DNA of 12,661 nucleotides from Bacillota bacterium (GCA_020059765.1 JAGVBM010000123.1:1-12661); one strand, 5' to 3'. Numbered from the stretch's first letter, positions 1-7,246 are shown. A program made the numbers and translations. Notes: a model not told the origin generated them from the sequence alone.

Positions 1-1162
1 CAGTAAAAAATTGCTGCGCCAAACGGGGGAGTTCCGCCACATAGGCCATTTGTTCCTGATAGAGCGAAACCAGTTTATACACCCATTCCCGGTCAAAATC
101 GTCCCCGATCAGCCCGGCCTTCTGCAATTGCAGAATCGCCATCTCCGTCAAACGGTTCGCATCCGCATGTTTGATGTAGTACCCGTTCATCCAGTTCAGT
201 TTTTCCGTGTCGAAAATCGCCCCGGACTTGGATACCCGATCCAAAGAGAATGCTTCAATCAATTCTTCTTTTGTGAAAATTTCTTTCTCTCCGCCCGGCG
301 ACCACCCCAACAGCGCCAGATAGTTGAGGATCGCTTCCGGAAAATATCCCAGATTTCGGTATTGCTCAATAAACTGGACAATCGATTCGTCACGTTTGGA
401 AAGTTTTTTGCCGTCTTGGTTCAAAATCAGGGATACATGAGCAAACTCCGGAACCTCCCATCCGAAGGCCTCATAGATCAGTATCTGTCGCGGTGTATTG
501 GAAATATGCTCTTCCCCGCGGATGACATGGGTGATTTTCATCAGATAATCATCAACCGTTACCGCAAAATTATAAGTCGGGATGCCATCTGATTTGACAA
601 TCACATAGTCGCCGATTCCAACCGATTCGAACTGCACCTCTCCGCGTACCCGGTCAGCGAATGAAACGATCTTTCCTTCCGGAACACGAAAACGAACGGT
701 CTTTGTGCGTCCTTCCCTTGCAAATGCCGCTTTTTGCTCCTCGGATAAATTCCGACATCGACCGGAATACTGAGGCAGTTCCCCTTTTGCCATCTGTTGT
801 GCCCGATCGGCTTCCAGTTCCTGCTCGGTGCAGTAACAATAGTATGCCTTCCCTTCCGACAATAATCGGTCAACATAGGGTTGATAGATATCCAGCCGCT
901 CCATGCAGCGATAGGGTCCAAAATCTCCACCGGCGCCAGGGCCTTCATCCCATTCCAGACCCAGCCACTTAAAGTTCTCCAGGAATTTTTCGTCGGCCTT
1001 CTCCACGTTTCTGGCTTGGTCCGTGTCTTCAATACGCAGGATATAGGTACCGCCCAATTGTCGAGCCAGCAAATAGTTAAACAGGGCGGTTCGCGCTCCG
1101 CCAATATGTAAATGTCCGGTCGGACTAGGTGCATACCGTACGCGAACTTCCATTTCGTTCAT
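1..1162 (-). CDS. gltX: Glutamyl-tRNA synthetase (partial, C-terminus off the window)
   Basis: Charges tRNA(Glu) with glutamate in the cytoplasm. In Bacillales this enzyme is generally non-discriminating and also makes Glu-tRNA(Gln) for GatCAB (family knowledge). Reading the minus strand from ATG at 1162 gives 387 open codons to the window edge, out of roughly 485 in the family. Class I motifs are visible: PSPTGHLHIGGART (HIGH, residues 13-25), RIEDTD (43-48), a Cys-rich zinc site (C109, C111, Y132, C136) and KKLSKRDES (KMSKS loop, 252-260). The start is ambiguous. ATG at 1162 has AAAGG about 7 nt upstream. An in-frame ATG at 1153 matches the usual family N-terminus (MEVRVRYAPSPTG) and has AAGGGG about 9 nt upstream. 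The gene lies 60 nt after ispF and has its own likely promoter. Only the end of the anticodon-binding domain is missing, cut by the window and not by mutation. Confidence 0.96.
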   Translation of the reverse strand, partial: MNEMEVRVRYAPSPTGHLHIGGARTALFNYLLARQLGGTYILRIEDTDQARNVEKADEKFLENFKWLGLEWDEGPGAGGDFGPYRCMERLDIYQPYVDRLLSEGKAYYCYCTEQELEADRAQQMAKGELPQYSGRCRNLSEEQKAAFAREGRTKTVRFRVPEGKIVSFADRVRGEVQFESVGIGDYVIVKSDGIPTYNFAVTVDDYLMKITHVIRGEEHISNTPRQILIYEAFGWEVPEFAHVSLILNQDGKKLSKRDESIVQFIEQYRNLGYFPEAILNYLALLGWSPGGEKEIFTKEELIEAFSLDRVSKSGAIFDTEKLNWMNGYYIKHADANRLTEMAILQLQKAGLIGDDFDREWVYKLVSLYQEQMAYVAELPRLAQQFFT

Positions 1163-1186
1163 CCCCTTACCTTTCCCTTTCATGGC

Positions 1187-1215
1187 ATTATATCACAAAA
1201 ACATAAGTCTGTCCG
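1187..1215 (-). promoter_or_regulatory. Probable sigma-A promoter of gltX, extended -10
   Basis: In the gap between ispF and gltX the minus strand carries TGATATAAT, a perfect TATAAT (1187-1192) preceded by the TGn extension. Seventeen bases upstream is CGGACA (1210-1215), matching four of six -35 positions. Transcription would begin near 1180, giving a leader of about 18 nt before the gltX ATG. I see no terminator before it, so readthrough from ispF could add to gltX expression. There is no room for a T-box leader. Confidence 0.6.
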
Positions 1216-1222
1216 ACAACAT

Positions 1223-1705
1223 TCAGCGACCGTCATCCGTCAAGAGCAAGACGACCGCCTGGGCGGCAATTCCTTCTTCCCGACCGGTAAAGCCCAGTTT
1301 CTCAGTCGTGGTCGCCTTGACATTGACTTGGGAAAGATCAGCTTCCAGTTCTTTCGCAATCACGCCGCGCATCTCTGCAATGTAGGGCGCCATTTTCGGC
1401 TTTTGCGCTATGATCGTGCAATCCGCATTGCCCAGTTTATATCCTTTGGACTTGACCATATGCCAAACATGCCGCAGCAAATCAACCGAATCGGCATCGC
1501 GAAAACGTTCGTCCGAATCGGGGAAATGACGTCCGATGTCCCCCTCGCCAATTGCCCCGAGCAGTGCGTCCGCTACCGCGTGCAGCAGAACATCCGCGTC
1601 CGAATGACCCAATAACCCTCTCTCATGAGGAATTGTGATGCCGCCGATGATCAGCGGACGTCCCTCCACCAATTGATGTACGTCAAAACCGTTTCCGATG
1701 CGCAT
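1223..1705 (-). CDS. ispF: 2-C-methyl-D-erythritol 2,4-cyclodiphosphate synthase
   Basis: Fifth enzyme of the methylerythritol phosphate (MEP) isoprenoid pathway. It cyclises CDP-methylerythritol 2-phosphate to the 2,4-cyclodiphosphate with release of CMP, as a soluble homotrimer (family knowledge). The 160-residue protein has the usual length. It starts MRIGNGFDVHQL, so the metal ligands Asp8 and His10 stand in their standard places and His42 follows in LLHAVADALLG. The C-terminal ATTTEKLGFTGREEG segment, which contributes to the CDP pocket, is intact. The chosen ATG at 1705 is preceded by GGAGGGG five bases upstream. An in-frame upstream extension of 12 codons lacks this support. It follows ispD by 48 nt without a terminator, so the two are very likely co-transcribed. 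Confidence 0.97.
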   Translation of the reverse strand: MRIGNGFDVHQLVEGRPLIIGGITIPHERGLLGHSDADVLLHAVADALLGAIGEGDIGRHFPDSDERFRDADSVDLLRHVWHMVKSKGYKLGNADCTIIAQKPKMAPYIAEMRGVIAKELEADLSQVNVKATTTEKLGFTGREEGIAAQAVVLLLTDDGR

Positions 1706-1753
1706 TTCTTCCCCTCCAGTTTCCTTGTGTTCCACTCTCATTGGTCGAGATCT

Positions 1754-2455
1754 TTATCTGATCCTCAGTGATTCGCTTTCGTTCTGCAGGAAAACCGCTG
1801 CTATCAGCAGATCTTCCGGGGTTGTAAGCTTAATGTTCCGATAGGAACCCTCCACAATTCGCACCGGATACCCCAAGCGTTCAAACAGCGAGGCGTCATC
1901 GGTGCCTTGATATCCTTGTTCCCGAGCTTTCAAATGGGCTTCCCGCAATCGCGCGGCTTCGAATACCTGTGGCGTCTGCACCGAATACAAAGAGCTGCGG
2001 GGGATGGTTTCCTGCACAATTCCGTCAGCCACCTTCTTGACCGTATCCTTGACAGGTGTGGCAATTGTGGCTGCCCCGTAACGTCCGGCTTGCTCCACAA
2101 CACGTTCAATTTCTTGCAGTGTAACAAACGGGCGAGCTCCGTCATGCACCAAAATCAATTCCGCCTGCTCGTCAACCGCCTGAATTCCGTTATATACGGA
2201 TCCCTGCCGATCCTCTCCGCCAGGTGCATAGCGATTGATTTTGCGCAAACCGTATTGTTCGACCAATCGTTTCGCATCCTCGATATCCTGTTCGGCAACC
2301 ACCAGCACCACTTCTTTGATCACCTGAGATTGCTCAAGAACACGTAACGTACGGATGATCAGAGGAATCCCATTAATTTCCAAGTAAGTTTTTTTTACAT
2401 TCGACTGCATTCGAGAACCGCTTCCTGCGGCAACTACGATCGCAGATGTTTTCAA
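1754..2455 (-). CDS. ispD: 2-C-methyl-D-erythritol 4-phosphate cytidylyltransferase
   Basis: Third enzyme of the MEP isoprenoid pathway. It joins CTP and methylerythritol 4-phosphate to give CDP-methylerythritol (family knowledge). The 233-residue protein has the expected nucleotidyltransferase signatures: AAGSGSRM (residues 9-16), a lysine pair at 21-22, GGEDRQGSVYNG (79-90), VHDGARP (103-109) and YRNIKLTTPEDL (205-216) with the conserved Lys209. The start is taken as TTG at 2455, giving MKTSAIVVAAGSG. It lies nine bases after AGGAGG and places the glycine-rich loop where the family has it. The frame stays open 46 codons further upstream, but that stretch runs through an intergenic hairpin and is not conserved-looking. 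The gene is downstream of yacL (103-nt gap) and upstream of ispF (48-nt gap). Confidence 0.96.
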   Translation of the reverse strand: MKTSAIVVAAGSGSRMQSNVKKTYLEINGIPLIIRTLRVLEQSQVIKEVVLVVAEQDIEDAKRLVEQYGLRKINRYAPGGEDRQGSVYNGIQAVDEQAELILVHDGARPFVTLQEIERVVEQAGRYGAATIATPVKDTVKKVADGIVQETIPRSSLYSVQTPQVFEAARLREAHLKAREQGYQGTDDASLFERLGYPVRIVEGSYRNIKLTTPEDLLIAAVFLQNESESLRIR

Positions 2456-2491
2456 GGAACCCAACCTCCTCCTCAATTCAACATACAGAAA

Positions 2492-2541
2492 CCAAACAAC
2501 CCATCGGAGCAATCGATCGATTACCTGGATGGGTTGTTTGG
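2492..2541 (-). terminator. Hairpin between yacL and ispD, terminator-like with weak T-tract
   Basis: Two perfectly complementary 14-base arms (2492-2505 and 2528-2541) enclose a 22-base loop. The loop itself contains a perfect 12-base palindrome, AATCGATCGATT (2511-2522). On the minus strand the stem follows the yacL stop by about 17 nt and is followed by TTTCTGTATGTT, a poor T-tract. In the other direction it is followed by A-rich sequence. It could therefore be a partial terminator/attenuator, an mRNA 3'-end stabiliser or a processing site within the yacL–ispD transcript. The structure is seen directly. The function is inferred. Confidence 0.55.
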
Positions 2542-2558
2542 ACTTAAAAAAATTAATT

Positions 2559-3644
2559 TTACAACGCTTTCTCCAGCAATTTTGGCTTTGCAAAGATCAT
2601 GCGACCGGCCGATGTCTGCAGCACGCTGGTGACAACCACTTCCAAGCGCGTCCCGATAAATTCTTTGCCGCCCTCGACCACGATCATCGTGCCATCGTCC
2701 AAATATCCGATACCTTGACCATATTCCTTGCCGTCTTTAATGAGCTGCACTAAAATCTCCTCACCCGGCAGCACAACCGGTTTGACCGCATTGGCCAAGT
2801 CATTGATATTCAATACATCAACACCCTGCAGCTCACAAACCTTATTAAGGTTGAAATCGTTGGTCACCACTTTGCCGTTTATCTTCTTTGCCAGTCGAAT
2901 CAACTTGGAGTCCACTTCCTGAATATCGTCAAAATCAATTTCCATGATATTCACTTTGATTTTTAACTCTTTCTGAATCCGATTGAGGATATCAAGGCCG
3001 CGACGACCGCGATTCCGTTTCAGCACATCGGAAGAATCCGCGATATGCTGCAACTCTTCCAGTACAAAAGTTGGAATCACCAGACTTCCGTCCAAAAATC
3101 CGGTCTTCACGATATCCGCAATGCGTCCGTCAATAATGACGCTGGTGTCCAGGATCTTTGCGTCACCGGCTTTCGGCATGTTTTTCTGCTTGTCGCGATT
3201 CCCGATTTTACCGGGAAAAATGGACACCAACTCTTCCCGTTTGCTGTATCCGATCCGAAATCCCATGATCCCGAGCAAAATGCTTGCAAAAGTTTGGATC
3301 ACTTCACCGACCACAGGAATGTTCATCAACGCGGGAGAGAGCAGATAAGCGACAATCAGACCGGCCACGGTTCCAATCATACCCGCAAAGACATCCTGCA
3401 AAGGGGCTCTCAACAATTTCTCTTCAAACCATTTGATGAGAGAAACACTGTAATTGACCATCCACCTTGAAGTGAGAATCAGGATGGCCCCACCTAACGC
3501 GGCCCCAAAAAACGGCGAAGTGAACGGTTGGTAATCCAGTTGGATAAAATCAAAATGGATGAGTTCAAATAAATACGGACCAAACTGATATCCCAACACA
3601 ATCCCGATCACCGCAAAAAACAAATGAACAATACGTTTAATCAT
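2559..3644 (-). CDS. yacL: Membrane-anchored PIN/TRAM domain protein, YacL family
   Basis: A protein of unsettled function found in this position across Bacillales. The family joins a PIN nuclease-like fold to an RNA-binding TRAM domain on a membrane anchor. The 361-residue product has about four hydrophobic helices (roughly 5-28, 45-66, 84-104, 112-133). A linker is followed by a PIN domain at about 162-290 with acidic residues in LDTS (Asp166), EELQH (Glu196/197), near Asp245 and in TNDF (Asp263). A TRAM domain spans about 293-354. The complete acidic set suggests a competent metal site. The start is the ATG at 3644 (MIKRIVHLFF), nine bases after AGGAGGTG. A GTG at 3656 overlaps that ribosome site and is unlikely. 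In B. subtilis yacL directly follows disA; here pssA, a terminator and a new promoter intervene. Confidence 0.93.
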   Translation of the reverse strand: MIKRIVHLFFAVIGIVLGYQFGPYLFELIHFDFIQLDYQPFTSPFFGAALGGAILILTSRWMVNYSVSLIKWFEEKLLRAPLQDVFAGMIGTVAGLIVAYLLSPALMNIPVVGEVIQTFASILLGIMGFRIGYSKREELVSIFPGKIGNRDKQKNMPKAGDAKILDTSVIIDGRIADIVKTGFLDGSLVIPTFVLEELQHIADSSDVLKRNRGRRGLDILNRIQKELKIKVNIMEIDFDDIQEVDSKLIRLAKKINGKVVTNDFNLNKVCELQGVDVLNINDLANAVKPVVLPGEEILVQLIKDGKEYGQGIGYLDDGTMIVVEGGKEFIGTRLEVVVTSVLQTSAGRMIFAKPKLLEKAL

Positions 3645-3668
3645 TGCCTCATTCACCTCCTATCATAA

Positions 3669-3674
3669 ATTATA
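3669..3674 (-). promoter_or_regulatory. Possible second -10 element upstream of yacL
   Basis: A perfect TATAAT occurs on the minus strand, 25 bases before the yacL ATG. No good -35 lies 16-18 bases upstream (the region reads TTTTTC or GTTTTT), so this is either a weak second start site or coincidence in AT-rich sequence. The rest of the 3657-3868 gap shows only the pssA terminator and the upstream promoter. Confidence 0.3.
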
Positions 3675-3737
3675 GACAAAAGATCGGTTTGGAAAAACAT
3701 GGTCAGCAATATTTTTTTATAGTTTTTCATATGTCAT

Positions 3738-3766
3738 ACGATATCACAGGATAGGAGGCTAGTCAA
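3738..3766 (-). promoter_or_regulatory. Probable sigma-A promoter of yacL–ispD–ispF
   Basis: On the minus strand TTGACT (3761-3766) is separated by 17 bases from TATCGT (3738-3743). The -10 is preceded by TG one base away, an extended -10. Directly upstream of the -35 lies an A/T-only stretch (about 3767-3785) like an UP element. Transcription would start near 3731, giving a leader of about 85 nt before the yacL ATG. The preceding gene, pssA, ends at an intrinsic terminator, so a promoter is needed here. Confidence 0.6.
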
Positions 3767-3821
3767 ATTTTAAAAATTTAATATTAACACAATTATTTTT
3801 AACCGTCAATGTTAGAATTAT

Positions 3822-3854
3822 TTAAGATAAAAAGCGACCGTTTTAAGGTCGCTT
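3822..3854 (-). terminator. Intrinsic terminator after pssA
   Basis: On the minus strand an 8-bp stem, AAGCGACC with GGTCGCTT (3847-3854 and 3832-3839), closes a 7-nt loop. The stem runs into TTTTTATCTT. It begins 14 nt after the pssA stop codon and closes the radA–disA–pssA unit. Confidence 0.88.
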
Positions 3855-3868
3855 CCTCTCAATCGATG

Positions 3869-4585
3869 TCAAACCTCGAACTTGGAGTCATAAGGTTCTT
3901 GCGAGATGTTCTTGCGAACCCTACCTTTTTTTTTTAATCCGTACAGTGCATATAAGGCCAACGGCAAAAAGATCAATTTGCTCGCCTGTTCCGGATAGAA
4001 GACAAACACAAAAGTCACGAATGCGGCGAGAATCGGGATCACCCAATAGGTCGCTTTCGGAATGCCCACCTTTTTAAAGTTCGGATACTTGATACGTGAA
4101 ATCATAAGATAGGACAGTCCCAGCATCGCTAATGGAAGGAACACCTGGGAAGCCGGTATCAAATTGTGATACAGCGCCAAGGTGGCCAAAATTCCGCCCG
4201 CTGCCGTGATCGGAAGCCCGACAAAGTAATTCGGATTCGAAGTCATTACATTAAACCGGGCCAAACGAAGCGCTCCGCATATTGGGAAGATGCCCGTAAT
4301 CACCATTCCTGCCCAGCCCAATTCGTGAAGCAAGGTGCCATACATGATAAATGCAGGCGCGACTCCAAACGAAATCACATCTGACAGGGAATCCAATTCC
4401 TTGCCAAATTCGCTGGTCGCATTGAGTGCCCGTGCGATTCGTCCGTCCAAGCCGTCCAGTAGCATCCCAATAATCACAAGGATTGCTGCCCATTCAAACT
4501 GTTCATTGAACGCCAAAATTATGGAGATAATCCCCAGAAATAAGTTCCCTATTGTAAAAGCGCTCGGGAGCGCTTTGACGATCAT
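3869..4585 (-). CDS. pssA: CDP-diacylglycerol–serine O-phosphatidyltransferase
   Basis: Makes phosphatidylserine from CDP-diacylglycerol and serine at the membrane, the first step to phosphatidylethanolamine (family knowledge). The 238-residue protein has about seven to eight hydrophobic segments. It carries an exact CDP-alcohol phosphotransferase motif: Asp44, Asp47-Gly48, Ala51-Arg52, Gly61, Asp65 and Asp69. The motifs ALRLARFN (105-112) and FVGLPITAAG (121-130) are typical of the PssA branch. The ATG at 4585 follows GGGGGGAA by five bases; eight upstream in-frame codons are less likely. It lies 63 nt after disA with no terminator between, so it is probably the last gene of the radA–disA–pssA unit. 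Oddities: the C-terminal tail is basic (KKKGRVRK), is encoded across a run of ten A residues, and contains a 10-base direct repeat. B. subtilis keeps pssA elsewhere. Confidence 0.95.
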   Translation of the reverse strand: MIVKALPSAFTIGNLFLGIISIILAFNEQFEWAAILVIIGMLLDGLDGRIARALNATSEFGKELDSLSDVISFGVAPAFIMYGTLLHELGWAGMVITGIFPICGALRLARFNVMTSNPNYFVGLPITAAGGILATLALYHNLIPASQVFLPLAMLGLSYLMISRIKYPNFKKVGIPKATYWVIPILAAFVTFVFVFYPEQASKLIFLPLALYALYGLKKKGRVRKNISQEPYDSKFEV

Positions 4586-4648
4586 AATGGTTCCCCCCGT
4601 CAGAAACAAGCAAATGTATGCTCTAACATTTTACCCATCATATCCAGT

Positions 4649-5725
4649 TCAAATGTGCCTGTCAATAAATACCTGTTCCTGAATTCGCCGCAAGCCTTCT
4701 TTGATCGATCTTGCACGAACCTCGCCAATTCCCTCCACATCATCCAATTCTTCAATCGTAGCGCTTAAAATGCGAGTCATCGTCTGAAAATGGTTGACCA
4801 AATTCTCGATGACAGGGTGCGGCAGACGCGGGATTTTAGTCAAAATCCGATATCCCCGCGACGAAACTGGCTCTTCAGAAATATTGACAGCTCCATTGTA
4901 CCCCAAAATCCTTACAATTGTCTCTCCGTCCAACAAATCATCGGCAGACAAGGAGTGCAGTTCGGTCAAAATCTGGTGCGGGGTCAACTCCGTGTCCTTG
5001 CTGTAATCTTTTACCAACAGATAGGCTTCTTCATCGACTTTTGACACCAACTCGTCGAGCTGCATGGAAATGAGGCGCCCTTCAGTCCCCAGTTCTGTAA
5101 TATATCGCCGAATTTCCATTTTTATGCGTAAAACCATTTCAATACGCTGCATGACCATGGCAACTTCCTGCAAGGTGACCAATTCTTCAAACTCAAGCGC
5201 ACCGAGGTTGGTCAATGACTGGTCGAGCACTGTCTTATACCTCTCCAGCGTATTGATCGCCTGATTGGCTTTTGCCAGAATGACGCTGATATCTTTTAAC
5301 GTATACCGAAAATTGGATTGATACAATGTGACAACATCCCGCCGTTGCGAAATACAGATGACGACTTGCTCCGTTTGTTTGGCCACACGTTCGGCCGTAC
5401 GATGACGGGTTCCCGTTTCAAAAGAGGGGATCGAAGCATCCGGTGTCAATTGTGCATTGGCGATCAGAATCCGTCTGCAATCTTCACTGAGAACGATCGC
5501 TCCATCCATTTTGGCCAGTTCATAGAGATTGGCCGGGGTAAACTCACAATCGATTGAAAATCCTCCATCGACGATCTTTTGCACTTCCGGCGTGTGACCG
5601 ATGACAATCAAAGCCCCGGTTTTGGCACGCAGAACGTTTTCAAGCCCCTCTCGCAGACTGGTTCCCGGAGCTGTAATTCGCAGCAGTTTATTGATCATGT
5701 TTTCCTTCTTGATATCTTCTCGCAT
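4649..5725 (-). CDS. disA: DNA integrity scanning protein DisA, diadenylate cyclase
   Basis: Condenses two ATP into cyclic di-AMP. In B. subtilis it scans DNA and stops synthesis at branched or damaged structures (established). The 358-residue protein has the N-terminal DAC domain with the DGA motif (Asp74-Gly75-Ala76) and RHRT (108-111). A helical linker follows (about 150-300), then a C-terminal helix-hairpin-helix DNA-binding domain (about 316-350, with EELDDVEGIGEVRA). All catalytic motifs are intact. Two starts are possible: GTG at 5734, whose GTGA overlaps the radA stop, and ATG at 5725. I chose the ATG because GGGGGTGA sits at a proper distance from it but abuts the GTG. The gene is five bases from radA, so translational coupling is expected. 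RadA is known to inhibit DisA activity in B. subtilis, which fits the pairing. Confidence 0.97.
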   Translation of the reverse strand: MREDIKKENMINKLLRITAPGTSLREGLENVLRAKTGALIVIGHTPEVQKIVDGGFSIDCEFTPANLYELAKMDGAIVLSEDCRRILIANAQLTPDASIPSFETGTRHRTAERVAKQTEQVVICISQRRDVVTLYQSNFRYTLKDISVILAKANQAINTLERYKTVLDQSLTNLGALEFEELVTLQEVAMVMQRIEMVLRIKMEIRRYITELGTEGRLISMQLDELVSKVDEEAYLLVKDYSKDTELTPHQILTELHSLSADDLLDGETIVRILGYNGAVNISEEPVSSRGYRILTKIPRLPHPVIENLVNHFQTMTRILSATIEELDDVEGIGEVRARSIKEGLRRIQEQVFIDRHI

Positions 5726-5730
5726 GCGTG

Positions 5731-7107
5731 TCACCCCCGGAACACAATTTGAAATGCTTGTTGTATACTATCGACACCTGCTACCTCTATCCCTGCCGGA
5801 ACCGTCCATCCTTTGAGATTTTTCGCCGGAATGATGCATCTGGCAAACCCCAGTTTATGAGCTTCCTTCACCCGTTGTTCAATACGGGAGACTCCCCGCA
5901 CTTCACCAGCCAACCCAATTTCTCCTATATACATATCGTTCGGGTTCATGCTTGCGTCTTTATAACTGGAAGCAATCGCAAGCGCCACCCCAAGATCAAC
6001 CGCAGGTTCGTCGAGCCGGACCCCGCCCACCACATTGATATAGGCGTCCTGAGAACCCACATAAAGACCCATCCGCTTTTCAAGCACGGCCATGATCATC
6101 GATATTCGGTTATGATCAATCCCGTTCGCATTACGACGAGGCGTGCCAAAAGCCGTCGGTGTTACCAGCGCCTGTATCTCAACCAAAACGGGACGTGTCC
6201 CCTCCATAGCGGCTACCACCGCCGTACCGGGAGCTCCCTGGGATCGTTCGGAAAGAAACATTTCAGACGGATTGCCCACCTCGATCAAGCCCGCTTCCTG
6301 CATTTCGAAGATCCCGATCTCATTGGTCGAGCCAAACCGGTTTTTGACCGCCCGCAATATCCGGTACGTATGATGCCGCTCCCCCTCGAAGTACAAAACG
6401 GCATCCACCATGTGTTCAAGCATCCGGGGACCTGCAAGGGAACCCTCTTTTGTAACATGACCGACAATAAAGGTCGCAATTCCCAACGTTTTTGCAATTC
6501 GCAAAAGATGACCCGTGCACTCCCGCACTTGTCCGACAGATCCGGGAGTCGAACCGATTGACGGATGATAGATCGTTTGGATTGAATCGATAATCAGAAA
6601 ATCCGGTTGAATCAGGCCAATCTGGATCTCAATTTGATCCAGGGCCGTTTCGGAAAGAATAAAGAGCCTGGAGGATAAAGTTTGCAGCCGGTCGGCACGA
6701 AGTTTGATCTGCTTTGCCGATTCTTCCGCAGATACATACAAAACCTTCAAACCTTTTTCCGCCAGCCTGTAGGAGGTCTGCAGCAACAGCGTGGACTTGC
6801 CGATTCCCGGATCGCCGCCCACCAGCACCAAGGAACCGGAAACAATGCCCCCGCCAAGTACCCGATCCATTTCATCCGAACCCGTTTTCACCCTGGGTTC
6901 TTGCGATGTGTCGATTTCATCAATCGTCTGCACTTTTGCCTGCTCGGAGGAAAGCCCTGCCGGAAGGCGCGGATCAACCGGTCGATCCAGTTCTTCGACC
7001 ATGCGGTTCCATGTATGGCATCCCGGACATTTCCCCATCCATTTCGGGCTTTCATACCCGCATTCCTGACAGACGAACCTGACTTTTACTTTTGCCATAA
7101 GTCTCAT
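5731..7107 (-). CDS. radA: DNA repair protein RadA/Sms
   Basis: A RecA-like helicase that promotes branch migration of recombination intermediates (family knowledge). The 458-residue protein shows an N-terminal C4 zinc finger (Cys13, 16, 27, 30) and Walker A GDPGIGKS (98-105). A Walker B-like stretch DFLIIDS (169-175), the RadA-specific KNRFG motif (255-259) and a C-terminal Lon-protease-like domain (about 340-458) follow. The usual Lon serine is replaced, with EPAVDLGVA at 367-375, so that domain is structural. The start is uncertain. The ATG at 7107 has GGGAG five bases upstream, while the more family-like MAKVKVRF start at 7098 has no good ribosome site. The gene is cut off from clpC by a terminator and is followed within 5 nt by disA. 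Confidence 0.96.
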   Translation of the reverse strand: MRLMAKVKVRFVCQECGYESPKWMGKCPGCHTWNRMVEELDRPVDPRLPAGLSSEQAKVQTIDEIDTSQEPRVKTGSDEMDRVLGGGIVSGSLVLVGGDPGIGKSTLLLQTSYRLAEKGLKVLYVSAEESAKQIKLRADRLQTLSSRLFILSETALDQIEIQIGLIQPDFLIIDSIQTIYHPSIGSTPGSVGQVRECTGHLLRIAKTLGIATFIVGHVTKEGSLAGPRMLEHMVDAVLYFEGERHHTYRILRAVKNRFGSTNEIGIFEMQEAGLIEVGNPSEMFLSERSQGAPGTAVVAAMEGTRPVLVEIQALVTPTAFGTPRRNANGIDHNRISMIMAVLEKRMGLYVGSQDAYINVVGGVRLDEPAVDLGVALAIASSYKDASMNPNDMYIGEIGLAGEVRGVSRIEQRVKEAHKLGFARCIIPAKNLKGWTVPAGIEVAGVDSIQQAFQIVFRG

Positions 7108-7129
7108 CATATCTCCCAATGCAAATATG

Positions 7130-7175
7130 TATCCATCCTTTACTATATACCAACTGCCGCTTCTTTTCTACATGA
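7130..7175 (-). promoter_or_regulatory. Candidate promoter region of radA
   Basis: The stretch between the clpC terminator and radA holds, on the minus strand, TATAGT with TAGAAA 17 bases upstream (about 7134-7162). That is a moderate sigma-A match. A second weaker pair, TTGGTA and TACATA, overlaps it. A promoter is expected here because of the terminator upstream, but the exact boxes are uncertain. Confidence 0.35.
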
Positions 7176-7207
7176 CTCCATGGGAATCACCCGTATCTAA
7201 GCACAAG

Positions 7208-7246
7208 AAAAAAGGCCGAATTGAACTCCTTACCGTTCATCCGGCC
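7208..7246 (-). terminator. Intrinsic terminator after clpC
   Basis: On the minus strand GGCCG (7242-7246) pairs with CGGCC (7214-7218). Inside it, TGAAC pairs with GTTCA across a small internal loop, capped by an 8-nt loop. The hairpin runs straight into TTTTTTC (7207-7213). It starts 27 nt after the clpC stop and ends the CtsR-controlled unit. Confidence 0.88.

Noticed and set aside
601..1134. Minus-strand 177-codon frame
   Set aside because: Out-of-frame reading within gltX. The true gltX frame is open to the window edge and carries all class I synthetase motifs.
1163..1222. T-box or other riboswitch before gltX
   Set aside because: The gap is only 60 nt and shows no specifier stem, T-box sequence or terminator/antiterminator pair.
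1112..1615. Plus-strand frame of 167 codons across the gltX/ispF junction
   Set aside because: Shadow of ispF and the intergenic promoter, with no family resemblance.
2456..2593. 46-codon N-terminal extension of IspD
   Set aside because: It runs through the intergenic hairpin and into yacL, has no ribosome site, and would displace the glycine-rich loop from its usual N-terminal position.
2770..2790. Single TTTGACC heptamer within yacL (another lies in radA near 6340)
   Set aside because: CtsR needs a tandem pair. These are isolated half-sites inside coding sequence and are expected by chance.
5728..6561. Open frame of 277 codons on the plus strand
   Set aside because: Antisense to radA; no motif, no ribosome site and a composition typical of a mirrored frame.
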